Below are positions 36,025 through 44,872 of a DNA stretch of 64,000 nt, in pieces; within the stretch, counting starts at the first letter, position 1; each line of letters opens with the position of its first letter. The position numbers were made by a program, and so were the translations under genes. The notes under the pieces are model-generated. The model was given only the letters and a program-made list of their open reading frames with translations, did not search any database and was not told the origin of the DNA. Origin of the DNA: Lachnospiraceae bacterium (GTDB lineage: Bacteria; Bacillota_A; Clostridia; Lachnospirales; Lachnospiraceae); the NCBI GenBank assembly GCA_017522685.1, contig JAFWYN010000008.1, positions 62,001 through 126,000 on the forward strand, read 5' to 3'.

Positions 36025-37254
36025 CTACAATACTACAGTCAGCACTTCCTCTTCAGAAGTTCTTAAATCAAATGAGGCTTCTTTTTCCCCATTTTTAAGT
36101 ACATAATCACCCTTGAAGCCTTCTACATAAACCATACCGTTTTCGTCGGTACATACTTCCTCGTCCGTCCACCATTCTTCCTTGAACAGCTTCTGTAATC
36201 TCTTATAAACAGGTTTTACGGTATTATCCTTGTAAATCACACCACTGGGTGCATTGAGCCACATACCGTCTGCGAAGTCCCAGCCTGTTACCGCTTCAAT
36301 CAAAGGATGCTCAAACAGGATACGATACAGATTCTCCCATTCCTTAGACTGTCTTTCTTCTCCCTCAGGTGTAGAAGGCCACACCTCCGGTTGCCAGTCA
36401 TTTAAATCTACAATATGTGCCGGCAACAAATCACCTGACACGAAAGTATTCTCCGTAAAGTGGATGGGCTTGCCAAATCTGGAGTATCTGTCCAGTACCT
36501 GGTACAGCTTTTCATCGCCCCAGTAGCCCTGATGCTGATGAGACTGGATACCGATTACATCAATGGGTGCTCCTGCCTGCAAAGCGCCATCTATCAAAAT
36601 TTCATAGGCAACAGAAGTATTAAAATCATTCAAAAGTAAGGTAGAATCCGGATTGGCAGCCTTTGCCTCCTCAAATACCTTCTTAATCAGATTCACTCTG
36701 CCATGCTCTAAACAAATGCGGGTAATAGCATTATCATACCTGTCATAATCAGGCATGATTACCACTTCATTGATCACATCCCACATATCAATGGTTCCCT
36801 TAAACTGGGTCACATCTCTTTCGATTCTCTTTAACTGCTTGTCCAAAATAGTGGCATTGTCATACTCCATCAACCAATCCACACATGCAGTATGCCAGCA
36901 AAGAGGATGTCCCTTTACCTGTACACCCTTTTCCTTCATAAGCTTTGCTGCTGCCATACGGCTCTGCCAGTGAGGTTCGCCCTCTACCGGTTCATAACCG
37001 CCCCAATAGAAAGGCAATGTTCCGTAATTGAACAAATCAAACCAAAGGTCCATTCTTTCTTTGTACATGACCTTCTTCTCTTCATCTTCTGTTTCGAAAT
37101 AAGAATTAATATCAAAAGCACCGCATCCAAACAGGAAAGCATGCTTCACTTGCTTCAGTTGTAATCTGGTATTCTTTAAAGGATTCCCGAAAAGATCTGT
37201 TACACGTAAGTTTTTTCCGGCTCTACGATGCGCTACTTTTTCAAATTTGTTCAT
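36025..37254 (-). CDS. Intracellular GH10 endo-1,4-beta-xylanase
   Basis: 409 residues from the ATG at 37254 (AGGAG at 8 bases). It is a GH10 TIM barrel: FLFGCGAF near 37, KGHPLCWHT (about 105), the acid/base Glu in WDVINEVV (about 155), IQSHQHQGYW (about 240) and the nucleophile Glu in PIHFTENT (about 267), then GWDFADGMW. A C-terminal 40-residue beta-rich appendix (VCTDENGMVYVEGFKGDYVL) may be a small sugar-binding or structural domain. There is no signal peptide, so it would cut imported xylo-oligosaccharides. A divergent AraC regulator starts 254 bases away. Confidence 0.95.
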   Translation of the reverse strand: MNKFEKVAHRRAGKNLRVTDLFGNPLKNTRLQLKQVKHAFLFGCGAFDINSYFETEDEEKKVMYKERMDLWFDLFNYGTLPFYWGGYEPVEGEPHWQSRMAAAKLMKEKGVQVKGHPLCWHTACVDWLMEYDNATILDKQLKRIERDVTQFKGTIDMWDVINEVVIMPDYDRYDNAITRICLEHGRVNLIKKVFEEAKAANPDSTLLLNDFNTSVAYEILIDGALQAGAPIDVIGIQSHQHQGYWGDEKLYQVLDRYSRFGKPIHFTENTFVSGDLLPAHIVDLNDWQPEVWPSTPEGEERQSKEWENLYRILFEHPLIEAVTGWDFADGMWLNAPSGVIYKDNTVKPVYKRLQKLFKEEWWTDEEVCTDENGMVYVEGFKGDYVLKNGEKEASFDLRTSEEEVLTVVL

Positions 37255-37508
37255 ACTCACATCTCCTTTTCTCATTGTTGGGGTGCTTTTATGTTACTAT
37301 ATAGAGTATAATCATATTTTGCTATATATTCTCCTAAAACCTTGCTTATTTTTACTCATTTTTTGTCATTTGACTTTTTCAAATTTCTTCTTCCAACATA
37401 TTTATACAATAAAAAGGATCTCTGTCCTGCTTGACAGAAACCCTTTTCCACTGTATTGTTTAATTAATATCAAAAAGCACAAATGATTACATAGAACGGT
37501 GAAAAGCA

Positions 37509-38378
37509 ATGACAAAAAATGAACAATTTGAAAAACTATATCTAAACAGTTCTGTAAACCCGATTCTTGCTACGGACTGTCCGGAAAGCTTTCCCCTGCA
37601 CTGGCATCAGTATGTAGAAATCATGGCCCTGCCTCATGATGCCGATATCGCCACATTTCCCACAGTCACCGTTAATAATTCAAAATACATTTTGCAACCG
37701 GGAGATATCGCCATCGCCTGGTCCGGTGAGTTACATGAAATCCGCCAGAATACGGACAAGCAGGTCGTAGCCCTACAGTTTCCCGGGAATCTGATTTCGG
37801 AGTTGCCGGAATTTATGCCTTTACTAAATGCCTTCCGCTCCATTCATATGATTTCCGCCCAAAACTATCCTGAGCTAAGCCAGCAATTACATGCTCACCT
37901 GAAACATATGTCCGAATTAAAAATCTCCGGAACAGCCTTCAGTAATGTGGAAATCCTGATAAGTCTGTATGAATTATTCATTGCTCTGGGCACTCATATC
38001 CGTAACTATCAGTCTTCTCAGGCCTTTGACCTTGCTGAAACCTCCCACCAGTCCCTCAGTAAGATGACCCGCGCCTGTGCTTATATCAGTGAAAATTGCG
38101 AACAGTCCATCACCCTGGATCATATAGCCGAGCAGTTCGGTTTCAGCTCCTACTATTTTTCCAGATTATTTAAATCTGCCACCAGTTATAACTTCACCGA
38201 ATATCTCACACTCCAGCGTGTGAAGCGCGCCCAGCTTTTTCTGGCCGATTCCGACATGAACATTACGGAGATTGCTTTTTCATCCGGCTTCAAAAGCATC
38301 TCCTCCTTTAACCGGGCCTTTCGCCAGTTTCGCGGTTGCGCACCAAGAGATTACCGGAAATATCATTCTGCAGAATAA
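37509..38378 (+). CDS. AraC-family transcriptional regulator
   Basis: 289 residues. The N-terminal cupin-like sensor domain (about 10-130, with LHWHQYVEIMALP and LQPGDIAIAWSGELHEI) is followed by the C-terminal double HTH (about 190-288: ITLDHIAEQFGFSSYYFSRLFK, split, and NITEIAFSSGFKSISSFNRAF). The cupin pocket of this type binds sugars. It is transcribed away from the xylanase-MATE unit across a 254-base spacer and is the likely activator of that unit. Confidence 0.93.
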   Translation: MTKNEQFEKLYLNSSVNPILATDCPESFPLHWHQYVEIMALPHDADIATFPTVTVNNSKYILQPGDIAIAWSGELHEIRQNTDKQVVALQFPGNLISELPEFMPLLNAFRSIHMISAQNYPELSQQLHAHLKHMSELKISGTAFSNVEILISLYELFIALGTHIRNYQSSQAFDLAETSHQSLSKMTRACAYISENCEQSITLDHIAEQFGFSSYYFSRLFKSATSYNFTEYLTLQRVKRAQLFLADSDMNITEIAFSSGFKSISSFNRAFRQFRGCAPRDYRKYHSAE

Positions 38379-38396
38379 ACAATTGTTTCTTCGAAA

Positions 38397-38421
38397 GGCT
38401 TCCAAACTCGGAAGTCTTTTT
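38397..38421 (+). terminator. Terminator after the AraC gene
   Basis: GGCTTCC / GGAAGTC (one G-T pair) with loop AAACTC, followed by TTTTT. It lies 19 bases beyond the stop codon. Confidence 0.75.
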
Positions 38422-38463
38422 CTATTCAACCAACGCATTCTGCCTCTGCACGCTTTTCCACTT

Positions 38464-38611
38464 TCTATGGGCAGAATTTTCTGCTCCAAAACGCCTCATC
38501 TTCTGCCCTTTTGCATCTTTTTACCCTCTATGGGCAGAATTTTCTGCTCCAAAACGCCTCATCTTCTGTCCTTTTGCATCTTTTTTACCCTCTATGGGCA
38601 GAATTTTCTGC
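38464..38611. repeat. 63/64-bp tandem repeat, 2.3 copies
   Basis: A unit beginning TCTATGGGCAGAATTTTCTG occurs at 38464, 38527 and (21 bases only) at 38591, spaced 63 and 64 bases, with almost no differences. Each unit contains the inverted repeat GCAGAA-TT-TTCTGC. The spacing is not constant modulo three and the open frame through it is unlike a protein, so it is non-coding. It fills the gap between the AraC terminator and the PadR promoter. Confidence 0.85.
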
Positions 38612-38663
38612 AACCAACTCTCCTTCTCCCTTAGCAGCGATCAAAATTTCTTCAAAAACTATC

Positions 38664-38692
38664 TTGACAAACTATTCCACACGATATATTAT
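38664..38692 (+). promoter_or_regulatory. Sigma-A promoter of the PadR operon
   Basis: TTGACA (38664-38669), 17 bases, TATTAT (38687-38692). It is near consensus, about 90 bases before the PadR start codon. Confidence 0.85.
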
Positions 38693-38722
38693 GTCAATAC
38701 AAGACATGTCGAGTCTCGACAT
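38691..38722. promoter_or_regulatory. Double PadR operator (two ATGT-N9-ACAT sites)
   Basis: ATGTCAATACAAGACAT (38691-38707) and ATGTCGAGTCTCGACAT (38706-38722) share their middle ACATGT. The second is a perfect palindrome around a single T. ATGT-N8/9-ACAT is the known PadR recognition pattern, and the sites overlap the -10 element and the start point, so the encoded PadR protein should repress its own operon. Confidence 0.8.
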
Positions 38723-38783
38723 ATCGACGCCAGACATACATTGACCAAAGATATACATATAAAAGAAAGGATAATCCAAAGGT

Positions 38784-39113
38784 ATGGACGATAAACTTCT
38801 TAAAAAGTACTGTCCCATGACAGAAACCATCTTCTACACATTGCTGGCTTTATTGGAACCGAACCACGGCTACGGCATCATGAAGTTTGTGCGGGAGCTG
38901 ACAGAAGAACGCATCAAGATGGGCACCGGCACCCTATATACCATGCTGGGGCGTCTGGTAGAGGACCGGATGATTACCGTGGTCAGTGAAGTAGATGGCA
39001 AGAAAACCTACCAAATCACGGAAGACGGCAAACAGCTTCTCATCATGGAGCAGGAACGTCTGCGAAAGCAATGTGAAAATGGTGAGAAAATCTTAGGAGG
39101 GATGAACGGATGA
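38784..39113 (+). CDS. PadR-family transcriptional repressor
   Basis: 109 residues: a winged HTH (about 10-80) with the family pattern TIFYTLLALLEPNHGYGIMKFV, GTGTLYTMLGRLVEDRMI and the wing Y-Q-I-T-E-D-G, then a short dimerisation helix. It matches the small PadR-s2 class. It is the first gene of an operon with the adjoining DUF2812 gene (ATGA overlap). Two PadR-type palindromes overlap its promoter, so autorepression is very likely. The ligand is unknown. Confidence 0.95.
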   Translation: MDDKLLKKYCPMTETIFYTLLALLEPNHGYGIMKFVRELTEERIKMGTGTLYTMLGRLVEDRMITVVSEVDGKKTYQITEDGKQLLIMEQERLRKQCENGEKILGGMNG

Positions 39114-40231
39114 AGAAGGTAAAGTTTTTTACAAGCTTATTAAGGGAAAGAGACTGGCTGGAGGAAATGGCTACGCAGGGCTGGTTGTTACAGAATATGA
39201 CGCTGGGTATCATTTATGACTTTAAAGCCATCGAACCCTGCGAAAAGGTATATGAAATCGAACGCTTCGCACTCTCTCGCAATCCTGCAATTTCGGAGCT
39301 TACCGCCAGAAGCAATGCCATCAGCATGGCCAAGGAGTTTGGTTGGGAAGTTGCCACTCATGACGAAATGCTGAACTATTACTTCGTAAAGGATAAAGCC
39401 GGCGATGAAACCGACGAATTCTATAGCGATGAAGAAGATAGGAAGGCAAGAGCTGAGCGCTTCCGCAATCACAGCTTCGATTTAATTCCCGGCTTTTGGA
39501 AAGCCGATATTATCTTGGCTGTTTTCTATATTATACTAATAATCGCTTTTAGTATTTTATGTTACTATATGAAAAAACCGAATGCGGGCTTTGCAGTAGC
39601 ATGTGTCCTCTTAGGCGTTTACCTCCTCAATTCCATTATTACTAACCTCAGTTCATTAGCATCCTTAAAGCAGGGCAGAAGATGGTATAATGAACTCTGC
39701 ATGACTCGCGAGGAATGGAATGCCCATAAGAACTATAGTGACGAAGTCTCCTTTTCCACCCTTCCAAAGCTTCGTTCCTACCTGGAGGAGAAAAACAAAA
39801 CCGGACTTACTCTTACCGGATACGAAAACGGTGCCCTCTACTTTGAAGATACCGAGTTACAATACGACTATATATTTGATACCAAAAGCGATTTGATGCG
39901 AAGACTCAAAAAAGAAGGCACACCCTTCGCTGATGAAAATAAAGATTGGCTGGGAGCCAGCCCGAAATGGTATGAAACCAGTATTACACAAGCTGCCAAG
40001 CATAATCTGACTCCCATTTCCGTCGTCAATCAGAACATTCTGATTTATAAGCGTCCTCACTCCGAGGAACCGCTTCCTTGGGAAAACAAACACAAGCGGG
40101 TACTTGGCCCCCTCCCCAGAAAAGGCATTATGATTCTACTGATTATTTTCTCCCTGATATGTCTAATCTTTGGTTTCAACTTAGGAAGAGAATTCGGAAG
40201 AATGCTAAAGGATACACTACCAAACTTATAG
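39110..40231 (+). CDS. DUF2812 membrane protein
   Basis: 373 residues. The soluble N-terminal part (about 1-120) begins KKVKFFTSLLRERDWLEEMATQGW, the characteristic DUF2812 start. Two transmembrane segments follow (about 135-153 and 160-180), then a second soluble part, and a last hydrophobic segment (about 343-362). DUF2812 genes are nearly always coupled to PadR genes, as here (4-base overlap). Inferred role: membrane partner in sensing an envelope stress or amphipathic compound. Confidence 0.9.
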   Translation: MKKVKFFTSLLRERDWLEEMATQGWLLQNMTLGIIYDFKAIEPCEKVYEIERFALSRNPAISELTARSNAISMAKEFGWEVATHDEMLNYYFVKDKAGDETDEFYSDEEDRKARAERFRNHSFDLIPGFWKADIILAVFYIILIIAFSILCYYMKKPNAGFAVACVLLGVYLLNSIITNLSSLASLKQGRRWYNELCMTREEWNAHKNYSDEVSFSTLPKLRSYLEEKNKTGLTLTGYENGALYFEDTELQYDYIFDTKSDLMRRLKKEGTPFADENKDWLGASPKWYETSITQAAKHNLTPISVVNQNILIYKRPHSEEPLPWENKHKRVLGPLPRKGIMILLIIFSLICLIFGFNLGREFGRMLKDTLPNL

Positions 40232-40243
40232 GAGGATAATATT

Positions 40244-40453
40244 ATGAAACAAACCATTATAAAATACATTTTATTCATTCCACTGCTGGTTTTCTTCTGC
40301 CTGTGCGGCACTGCCTGCGTATTCATCGTAGGCAATCTTTTCTCCGCACCCATAGAGGTTTGGAGCGATGGCTTCAAAAGCGGGGTATGGGCGTGGCTTC
40401 TCATTTTAGCTTATACCGTTTGGAAGGATATAACGAAAAGAAAGCAAATATAA
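40244..40453 (+). CDS. Small two-helix membrane protein
   Basis: 69 residues starting behind AGGAGG, 12 bases after DUF2812. Two hydrophobic segments (about 8-30 and 43-60) are separated by a short acidic loop (IEVWSDGFKSG), with a basic end (RKQI). No family is recognised. Its position between DUF2812 and the M50 protease gene shows it belongs to the PadR operon and may be an accessory subunit or a protease substrate. Confidence 0.75.
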   Translation: MKQTIIKYILFIPLLVFFCLCGTACVFIVGNLFSAPIEVWSDGFKSGVWAWLLILAYTVWKDITKRKQI

Positions 40454-40496
40454 AAATTATCGATTTAAAAAATACTTTGGAAAGGACTTTTATAAA

Positions 40497-41654
40497 TTGG
40501 AAAAATCAAAAAAGAAAAAACGAAACCTGAAGAGTCTGCTTGGTACTATTGCTTTTTTACTTGCCGGTTTTAGCCTCGGAATATTCATGGGCAGATTCTT
40601 GGGCAAGAACACTTCCTCCGAAAAGGACTGGGGACATATCATCTTTGTTTTCGCATTTACCGTGGTGACTTTTTACTTATCCAACCTACTGCAAATCATT
40701 GTACACGAAGCAGGACATCTGGTTTGCGGTTTGTTAACCGGATACAAATTCTCCTCTTTTCGTATCGGTAGCTTCATGTGGATTAAGGAGAATGGCAAGC
40801 TACATCTGAAACGCTACTCTCTGGCCGGCACCGGCGGACAATGCCTTATGGCACCCCCCGATTTACAGGACGGAAAAATGCCTTACAGACTATACAATTT
40901 GGGCGGAAGCTTGGCTAATTTGTTACTCTCTGCCATTTGTCTGTTGCTTTTTCTATTCTGCCGGGAATATCGGTATTTATCCTTATTCCTGATGATATGC
41001 GCAGCAATCGGATTAATGTTCGCTCTCCTAAATGGCATCCCTTTACGTATTCAAAATATGGATAACGACGGTTACAATGCTCTGAATCTTGGCAAGGATA
41101 CCGATGCTATCAAAGCCTTCTGGCTTCAGTTGAAAACAAATCAGGAATTAAGCTTAGGCAAACGTCTTAAGGATTTACCGGAAGAATGGTTCTCTCTTCC
41201 ACCTGAGTCTAAAATGAACAATAGCATTATTGCATCTGTTGCTGTTTTTAGATGCAACTATTTGATGGACCATGGGAAGTATGAAGAAGCTGACGCCCTA
41301 ATGGAAGAGCTGTTACAGAAAGAAACTGGCATGGTTGGTATTCACCGTCACCTGCTGATTAATGACCGTATTTATTGCAAAATAGTCAACAAATGCAGCA
41401 AGGAGCTGATTGACGAATTGCTTACCAAGGAACAGATTACCTTCATGAAAAGCATGAAAACCAATCCCAGCATCCTGCGAACAGGATATCTCTATACAAA
41501 ATATATTCAAAAGGATGAAGAATTGGCTCAAAAAGTGATGGATGCTTTTGAAAAAGTTGCTCGTGTGTATCCTTATCCACAGGATATCGTTTCCGAGCGT
41601 GAATTGATTGCATATGCAACACATGTCCTGGAACCGAACGAAACCGTCTCTTAA
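40497..41654 (+). CDS. M50-type intramembrane zinc metalloprotease with helical-repeat tail
   Basis: 385 residues from a TTG at 40497 (AAAGGA at 10 bases). The hydrophobic N-terminal half carries HEAGH (about 72-76), the zinc motif of site-2 proteases, inside a membrane segment. A second motif with Asn/Asp (NGIPLRIQNMDNDGYNALNLG, split, about 182-202) corresponds to the third-ligand region (LD/NxxPxxxxDG). The C-terminal half (about 210-385) is a soluble TPR-like helical array. It is last in the PadR-DUF2812 operon. The inferred function is regulated intramembrane proteolysis or processing of small membrane peptides. Confidence 0.85.
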   Translation: MEKSKKKKRNLKSLLGTIAFLLAGFSLGIFMGRFLGKNTSSEKDWGHIIFVFAFTVVTFYLSNLLQIIVHEAGHLVCGLLTGYKFSSFRIGSFMWIKENGKLHLKRYSLAGTGGQCLMAPPDLQDGKMPYRLYNLGGSLANLLLSAICLLLFLFCREYRYLSLFLMICAAIGLMFALLNGIPLRIQNMDNDGYNALNLGKDTDAIKAFWLQLKTNQELSLGKRLKDLPEEWFSLPPESKMNNSIIASVAVFRCNYLMDHGKYEEADALMEELLQKETGMVGIHRHLLINDRIYCKIVNKCSKELIDELLTKEQITFMKSMKTNPSILRTGYLYTKYIQKDEELAQKVMDAFEKVARVYPYPQDIVSERELIAYATHVLEPNETVS

Positions 41655-41702
41655 TACAAAAAGTGTGTAAGTCTCCTAATTGGCAACTTACTACAGTCTG
41701 AA

Positions 41703-41727
41703 CAAGCCGCCCCATCGGGCGGCTTGC
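41703..41727. terminator. Bidirectional terminator between the M50 gene and metK
   Basis: CAAGCCGCC / GGGCGGCTTG-type GC-rich stem of nine to ten pairs with a short CCAT loop, placed between two convergent genes. Confidence 0.85.
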
Positions 41728-41738
41728 TCTATATACTC

Positions 41739-42932
41739 TTATAGGTATTTCTTCAAATCCTCTACCTTATCCAGTGCTTCCCAAGGCAGGTTCAAATCGT
41801 TACGTCCAAAATGTCCGTAAGCAGAAGTCTGCTTGTAGATAGGTCTGCGCAGGTCAAGCATCTTGATAATGCCTGCAGGACGCAGGTCGAAGTTTTCACG
41901 GATAATATTTACCAGCTTCTCGTCAGCGATTTTGCCGGTGCCGAAGGTATCTACCATGACAGAAGTAGGCTGTGCCACACCGATTGCGTAAGAAAGCTGG
42001 ATTTCGCACTTCTCAGCAAGTCCTGCTGCTACAATGTTCTTCGCCACATAACGTGCTGCATAAGCTGCAGAACGGTCTACCTTGGTGCAGTCCTTTCCGG
42101 AGAAAGCACCGCCGCCGTGACGAGCGTATCCGCCGTAGGTATCTACGATAATCTTACGACCGGTCAAACCACTGTCACCGTTAGGACCGCCGATTACGAA
42201 ACGGCCGGTAGGGTTGATGAAGAACTTGGTCTCAGCATCAATCATGTCTGCAGGAAGTACCGGGTCAAATACATACTTCTTGATATCTGCATGAATCTGC
42301 TCCTGGGTTACTGCCGCGTCATGCTGGGTAGACAATACCACTGCCTCTAAACGATAGGGCTTGCCGTTTTCATCATATTCTACGGAAACCTGGCTCTTTC
42401 CGTCAGGTCTTAAATAGGTTAAGGTACCATCCTTACGAACCTCAGTGAGCTTCTTGGTTAACTTATGTGCCAAAGAAATAGGATAAGGCATATACTCTTC
42501 GGTTTCGTTGGAAGCATAACCAAACATCATACCCTGGTCGCCGGCACCGATAGCTTCGATTTCAGCATCGGTCATTTCGCCGTCCTTTGCTTCCTTTGCC
42601 TTATCTACACCCATAGCGATATCGGTAGACTGCTTGTCCAAAGAAACCATGACTGCACAGGTGTTACCGTCAAAACCCTTCTCAGAGCTGTCATAGCCGA
42701 TTTCAGTTACGGTCTGACGTACGATGCTGGGAATATCTACCACTGCATTGGTAGTGATTTCGCCCATTACCAGTACGAAACCGGTATTGGTACAGGTCTC
42801 ACATGCCACACGGCTGTAAGGATCCTGCGCCATCAAGGCATCCAAAACAGCGTCAGAAACTGCATCACAGATTTTGTCCGGATGGCCTTCGGTTACAGAT
42901 TCGGAAGTAAATAATCTCTTTTCTCTTTCCAT
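41739..42932 (-). CDS. metK: S-adenosylmethionine synthetase
   Basis: 397 residues. The signatures are [16 protein letters not shown] (8-23), the ATP motif [12 protein letters not shown] (about 118) and the phosphate loop GGGAFSGKD (about 265). It makes SAM from methionine and ATP. The leader carries a SAM-I riboswitch, so the enzyme is shut off when its product is plentiful. Confidence 0.99.
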   Translation of the reverse strand: MEREKRLFTSESVTEGHPDKICDAVSDAVLDALMAQDPYSRVACETCTNTGFVLVMGEITTNAVVDIPSIVRQTVTEIGYDSSEKGFDGNTCAVMVSLDKQSTDIAMGVDKAKEAKDGEMTDAEIEAIGAGDQGMMFGYASNETEEYMPYPISLAHKLTKKLTEVRKDGTLTYLRPDGKSQVSVEYDENGKPYRLEAVVLSTQHDAAVTQEQIHADIKKYVFDPVLPADMIDAETKFFINPTGRFVIGGPNGDSGLTGRKIIVDTYGGYARHGGGAFSGKDCTKVDRSAAYAARYVAKNIVAAGLAEKCEIQLSYAIGVAQPTSVMVDTFGTGKIADEKLVNIIRENFDLRPAGIIKMLDLRRPIYKQTSAYGHFGRNDLNLPWEALDKVEDLKKYL

Positions 42933-42976
42933 GTTTTTCTCCTTTTGTTTGTGGGGGTGGTCTGCACCGACTCAAA

Positions 42977-43136
42977 TTTTAAAAGGAGCCCGCAATCATG
43001 CGGACTCCTACTATCATGTCGATAATCAAATCCACTTATTGTTCAAGCTGTTACTCTTGCTCAGGTTGGCACCTTCCTTTGCAGGGGTTGCCGTGGCTTC
43101 ACAGGTCCTCTGTACCTCCACCACTCTGAATAAGTC
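42977..43136 (-). promoter_or_regulatory. SAM-I (S-box) riboswitch with terminator, metK leader
   Basis: On the minus strand the aptamer (43033-43136) has P1 (ACTTATT / AATAAGT), the highly conserved AGAGTGGTGGAGG, the kink-turn and P2 segment GTGAAGCC..GGCAACC, and AAGGTGCcaAcCTGA of P3. It is followed by a terminator (AGGAGTCCGCA / TGCGGGCTCCT, 42984-43009) and TTTTAAAATTT. SAM binding keeps P1 formed and lets the terminator fold before metK. Confidence 0.95.
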
Positions 43137-43163
43137 GAAATCATATTTAATTCTTTCGTGATT

Positions 43164-43192
43164 ACAATACACTATTCACAATCACTTGTCAA
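43164..43192 (-). promoter_or_regulatory. Sigma-A promoter of metK
   Basis: Minus strand TTGACA (43187-43192), 17 bases, TATTGT (43164-43169). The predicted start lies about 20 bases upstream of the riboswitch P1. Confidence 0.8.
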
Positions 43193-43246
43193 TCGGTTTT
43201 CTACAGGAAATTGCAGGAAGTCTGTACATTTTCAAATACAGAGCTA

Positions 43247-44872
43247 CTAATCCTGTTTTGCCAACACAATCCTCTCATACAAATCCAGACCAAAGCTGGT
43301 CAGCTCCGGCTCATGCTGAATCATCTTGAAGGTACGGCTACCGTCCGGCAAACGCTGGGCACTGAAAAACTCCACGCCCTGTCCCTTTGCCGCTTCATCG
43401 TACATCCTTTGAGCAAAGGAAAGTAAGTGAGTAACCGTAAGCACCTTTACCCCCGCTTCATTTAATGCCTTGATGATGTCATAAGCGATGACAGAACCTT
43501 CCTTCTCCGTGGTAGTAGCAAAGGACTCATTCAGAAGCACAAGACTTCTTTCACCCAAATGCTCCACAATCTGGTTCATACGGCCCAGCTCCTCATCCAG
43601 ACGTCCGCTGTTCATGGCACTATCCTCACGCCTGGTAAAGTGGGTAAACAGGGAAGGAAAGATACCGCTTTCAAAACTTTTGGCAGTAACCATAAGGCCG
43701 CACTGCATCAGCACCTGTGCGATACCCACACTACGTAGGAAAGTGGATTTACCACCCTGGTTGGCACCGGTGACGATAAGCAGCATCACATCCTCCATAT
43801 CGCAGGTATTGCCTACCGGCAGGATACGCTGTTCCATAGCCATAACCACTTCCTTCAGCTCTGTAAAACGAAGGGTACCCTTGTCACTCACCTTAGGATA
43901 GCAATACTCCAGTTCAAATCGCTTAAAGTGGTCCGCCAGATTCACCGCACCGCGATAAAAGGCGGTCTGAAAATGCAAATGGTCGAAAAATTTCTGAAAA
44001 CGGAACATAAAGGCACTGCAATAATTCATTACATGCCGTACAATCCCCCAATCCAGCTGGTATGCCTCATCCCGCAGTAATGTATCCTCCGGAATCTGTA
44101 TACTGTCCGGCACTCGGGAATTTATAAAGGTCTGCACTTTGCTGATGGTGCTTGCGGGGGAACGGTATTTCATTACCTTGCTGGTCAGGGACTCCAGCTT
44201 AAAGCCTTCCAGCTTAAAACCCTCTCCCAAAGTACACTCCAACTCCATGTCAGGACGCATAACCAGCTTATTGCCGCTCACCTCGTCCACCGTCATGCCT
44301 TCCCCGTAAAAGGATATATCCTTTAAAATCTGCTGTAGACTCTCCTGTACCTCATCAGTAAATATTTCTTCCAAACGCTTCTTCAGTTCTTTGTAGCCGG
44401 GAGACATAAGCTTCCCTTCATACTCCTGAAAAAGTGCCTTTATGCGGGTCAAGCCGTCGCAAAAAAGCTCCATCAGGTGAATATCTCCTACCAGATTGCT
44501 GACCGGGTCCTTTTGTCCTACCTTTTGCTTATCCTTGCGCCCCATTTCATCCCACTTTTTCAGCACTTCACAGCTAATATCGTACAATCCGATGGTAAAT
44601 TCCGGGTTCTCCAAGCTGTCGCGTAACACCTGCTGGCGATAGCGAATCTCCTCCTCCGTTTCCAACGGCACCATCATCACCGTCTTCACAGTCTCCTCGA
44701 TAAAAGTATCCGGCATACTGATAGCCTTTACATTGCCACCTTCCACGATTACTTCACGGGCAGCCATCATGTACAAAATGCGCAGTCCCAAATCCTGAAT
44801 AATACTCTTTTCATCAAAATAGGGCTTTGTATCTAACCATTCTCTGTCCTGATATAATAAATAGGTCTTCAT
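43247..44872 (-). CDS. MutS-related ATPase, second of a pair
   Basis: 541 residues. The C-terminal 200 residues are a MutS-type ABC ATPase: Walker A TGANQGGKSTFLRSVG (about 360), the signature region around GRLDEELGRMN, Walker B LVLLNESFATTTEKEG (about 440) and the switch VTHLL. The usual Asp-Glu of Walker B is Asn-Glu here. The N-terminal part is a helical lever/clamp-like region. The mismatch-reading domain I and the Smr nuclease are missing, so it is neither MutS nor MutS2. It overlaps the upstream paralogue by 4 bases, which suggests a heterodimer. Function unknown. Confidence 0.85.
   Translation of the reverse strand: MKTYLLYQDREWLDTKPYFDEKSIIQDLGLRILYMMAAREVIVEGGNVKAISMPDTFIEETVKTVMMVPLETEEEIRYRQQVLRDSLENPEFTIGLYDISCEVLKKWDEMGRKDKQKVGQKDPVSNLVGDIHLMELFCDGLTRIKALFQEYEGKLMSPGYKELKKRLEEIFTDEVQESLQQILKDISFYGEGMTVDEVSGNKLVMRPDMELECTLGEGFKLEGFKLESLTSKVMKYRSPASTISKVQTFINSRVPDSIQIPEDTLLRDEAYQLDWGIVRHVMNYCSAFMFRFQKFFDHLHFQTAFYRGAVNLADHFKRFELEYCYPKVSDKGTLRFTELKEVVMAMEQRILPVGNTCDMEDVMLLIVTGANQGGKSTFLRSVGIAQVLMQCGLMVTAKSFESGIFPSLFTHFTRREDSAMNSGRLDEELGRMNQIVEHLGERSLVLLNESFATTTEKEGSVIAYDIIKALNEAGVKVLTVTHLLSFAQRMYDEAAKGQGVEFFSAQRLPDGSRTFKMIQHEPELTSFGLDLYERIVLAKQD

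Noticed and set aside
37411..37446. Imperfect hairpin (AAAAGG..CTGTC / GACAG..CCTTTT) between the xylanase and AraC genes
   Set aside because: It has bulges and lies upstream of AraC rather than after a gene; not convincing as a terminator or operator.
38464..38611. CRISPR array
   Set aside because: Units of 63/64 bases are contiguous and identical over their whole length, with no unique spacers and no cas genes.
38272..38794. Plus-strand frames across the 63-bp tandem repeat, with a repeated peptide pattern
   Set aside because: The 63 and 64-base spacing breaks the frame between units and there is no start site; the sequence is better explained as a non-coding tandem repeat.
41811..42914. 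Two plus-strand frames opposite metK
   Set aside because: They mirror the conserved metK codons and lack initiation signals.
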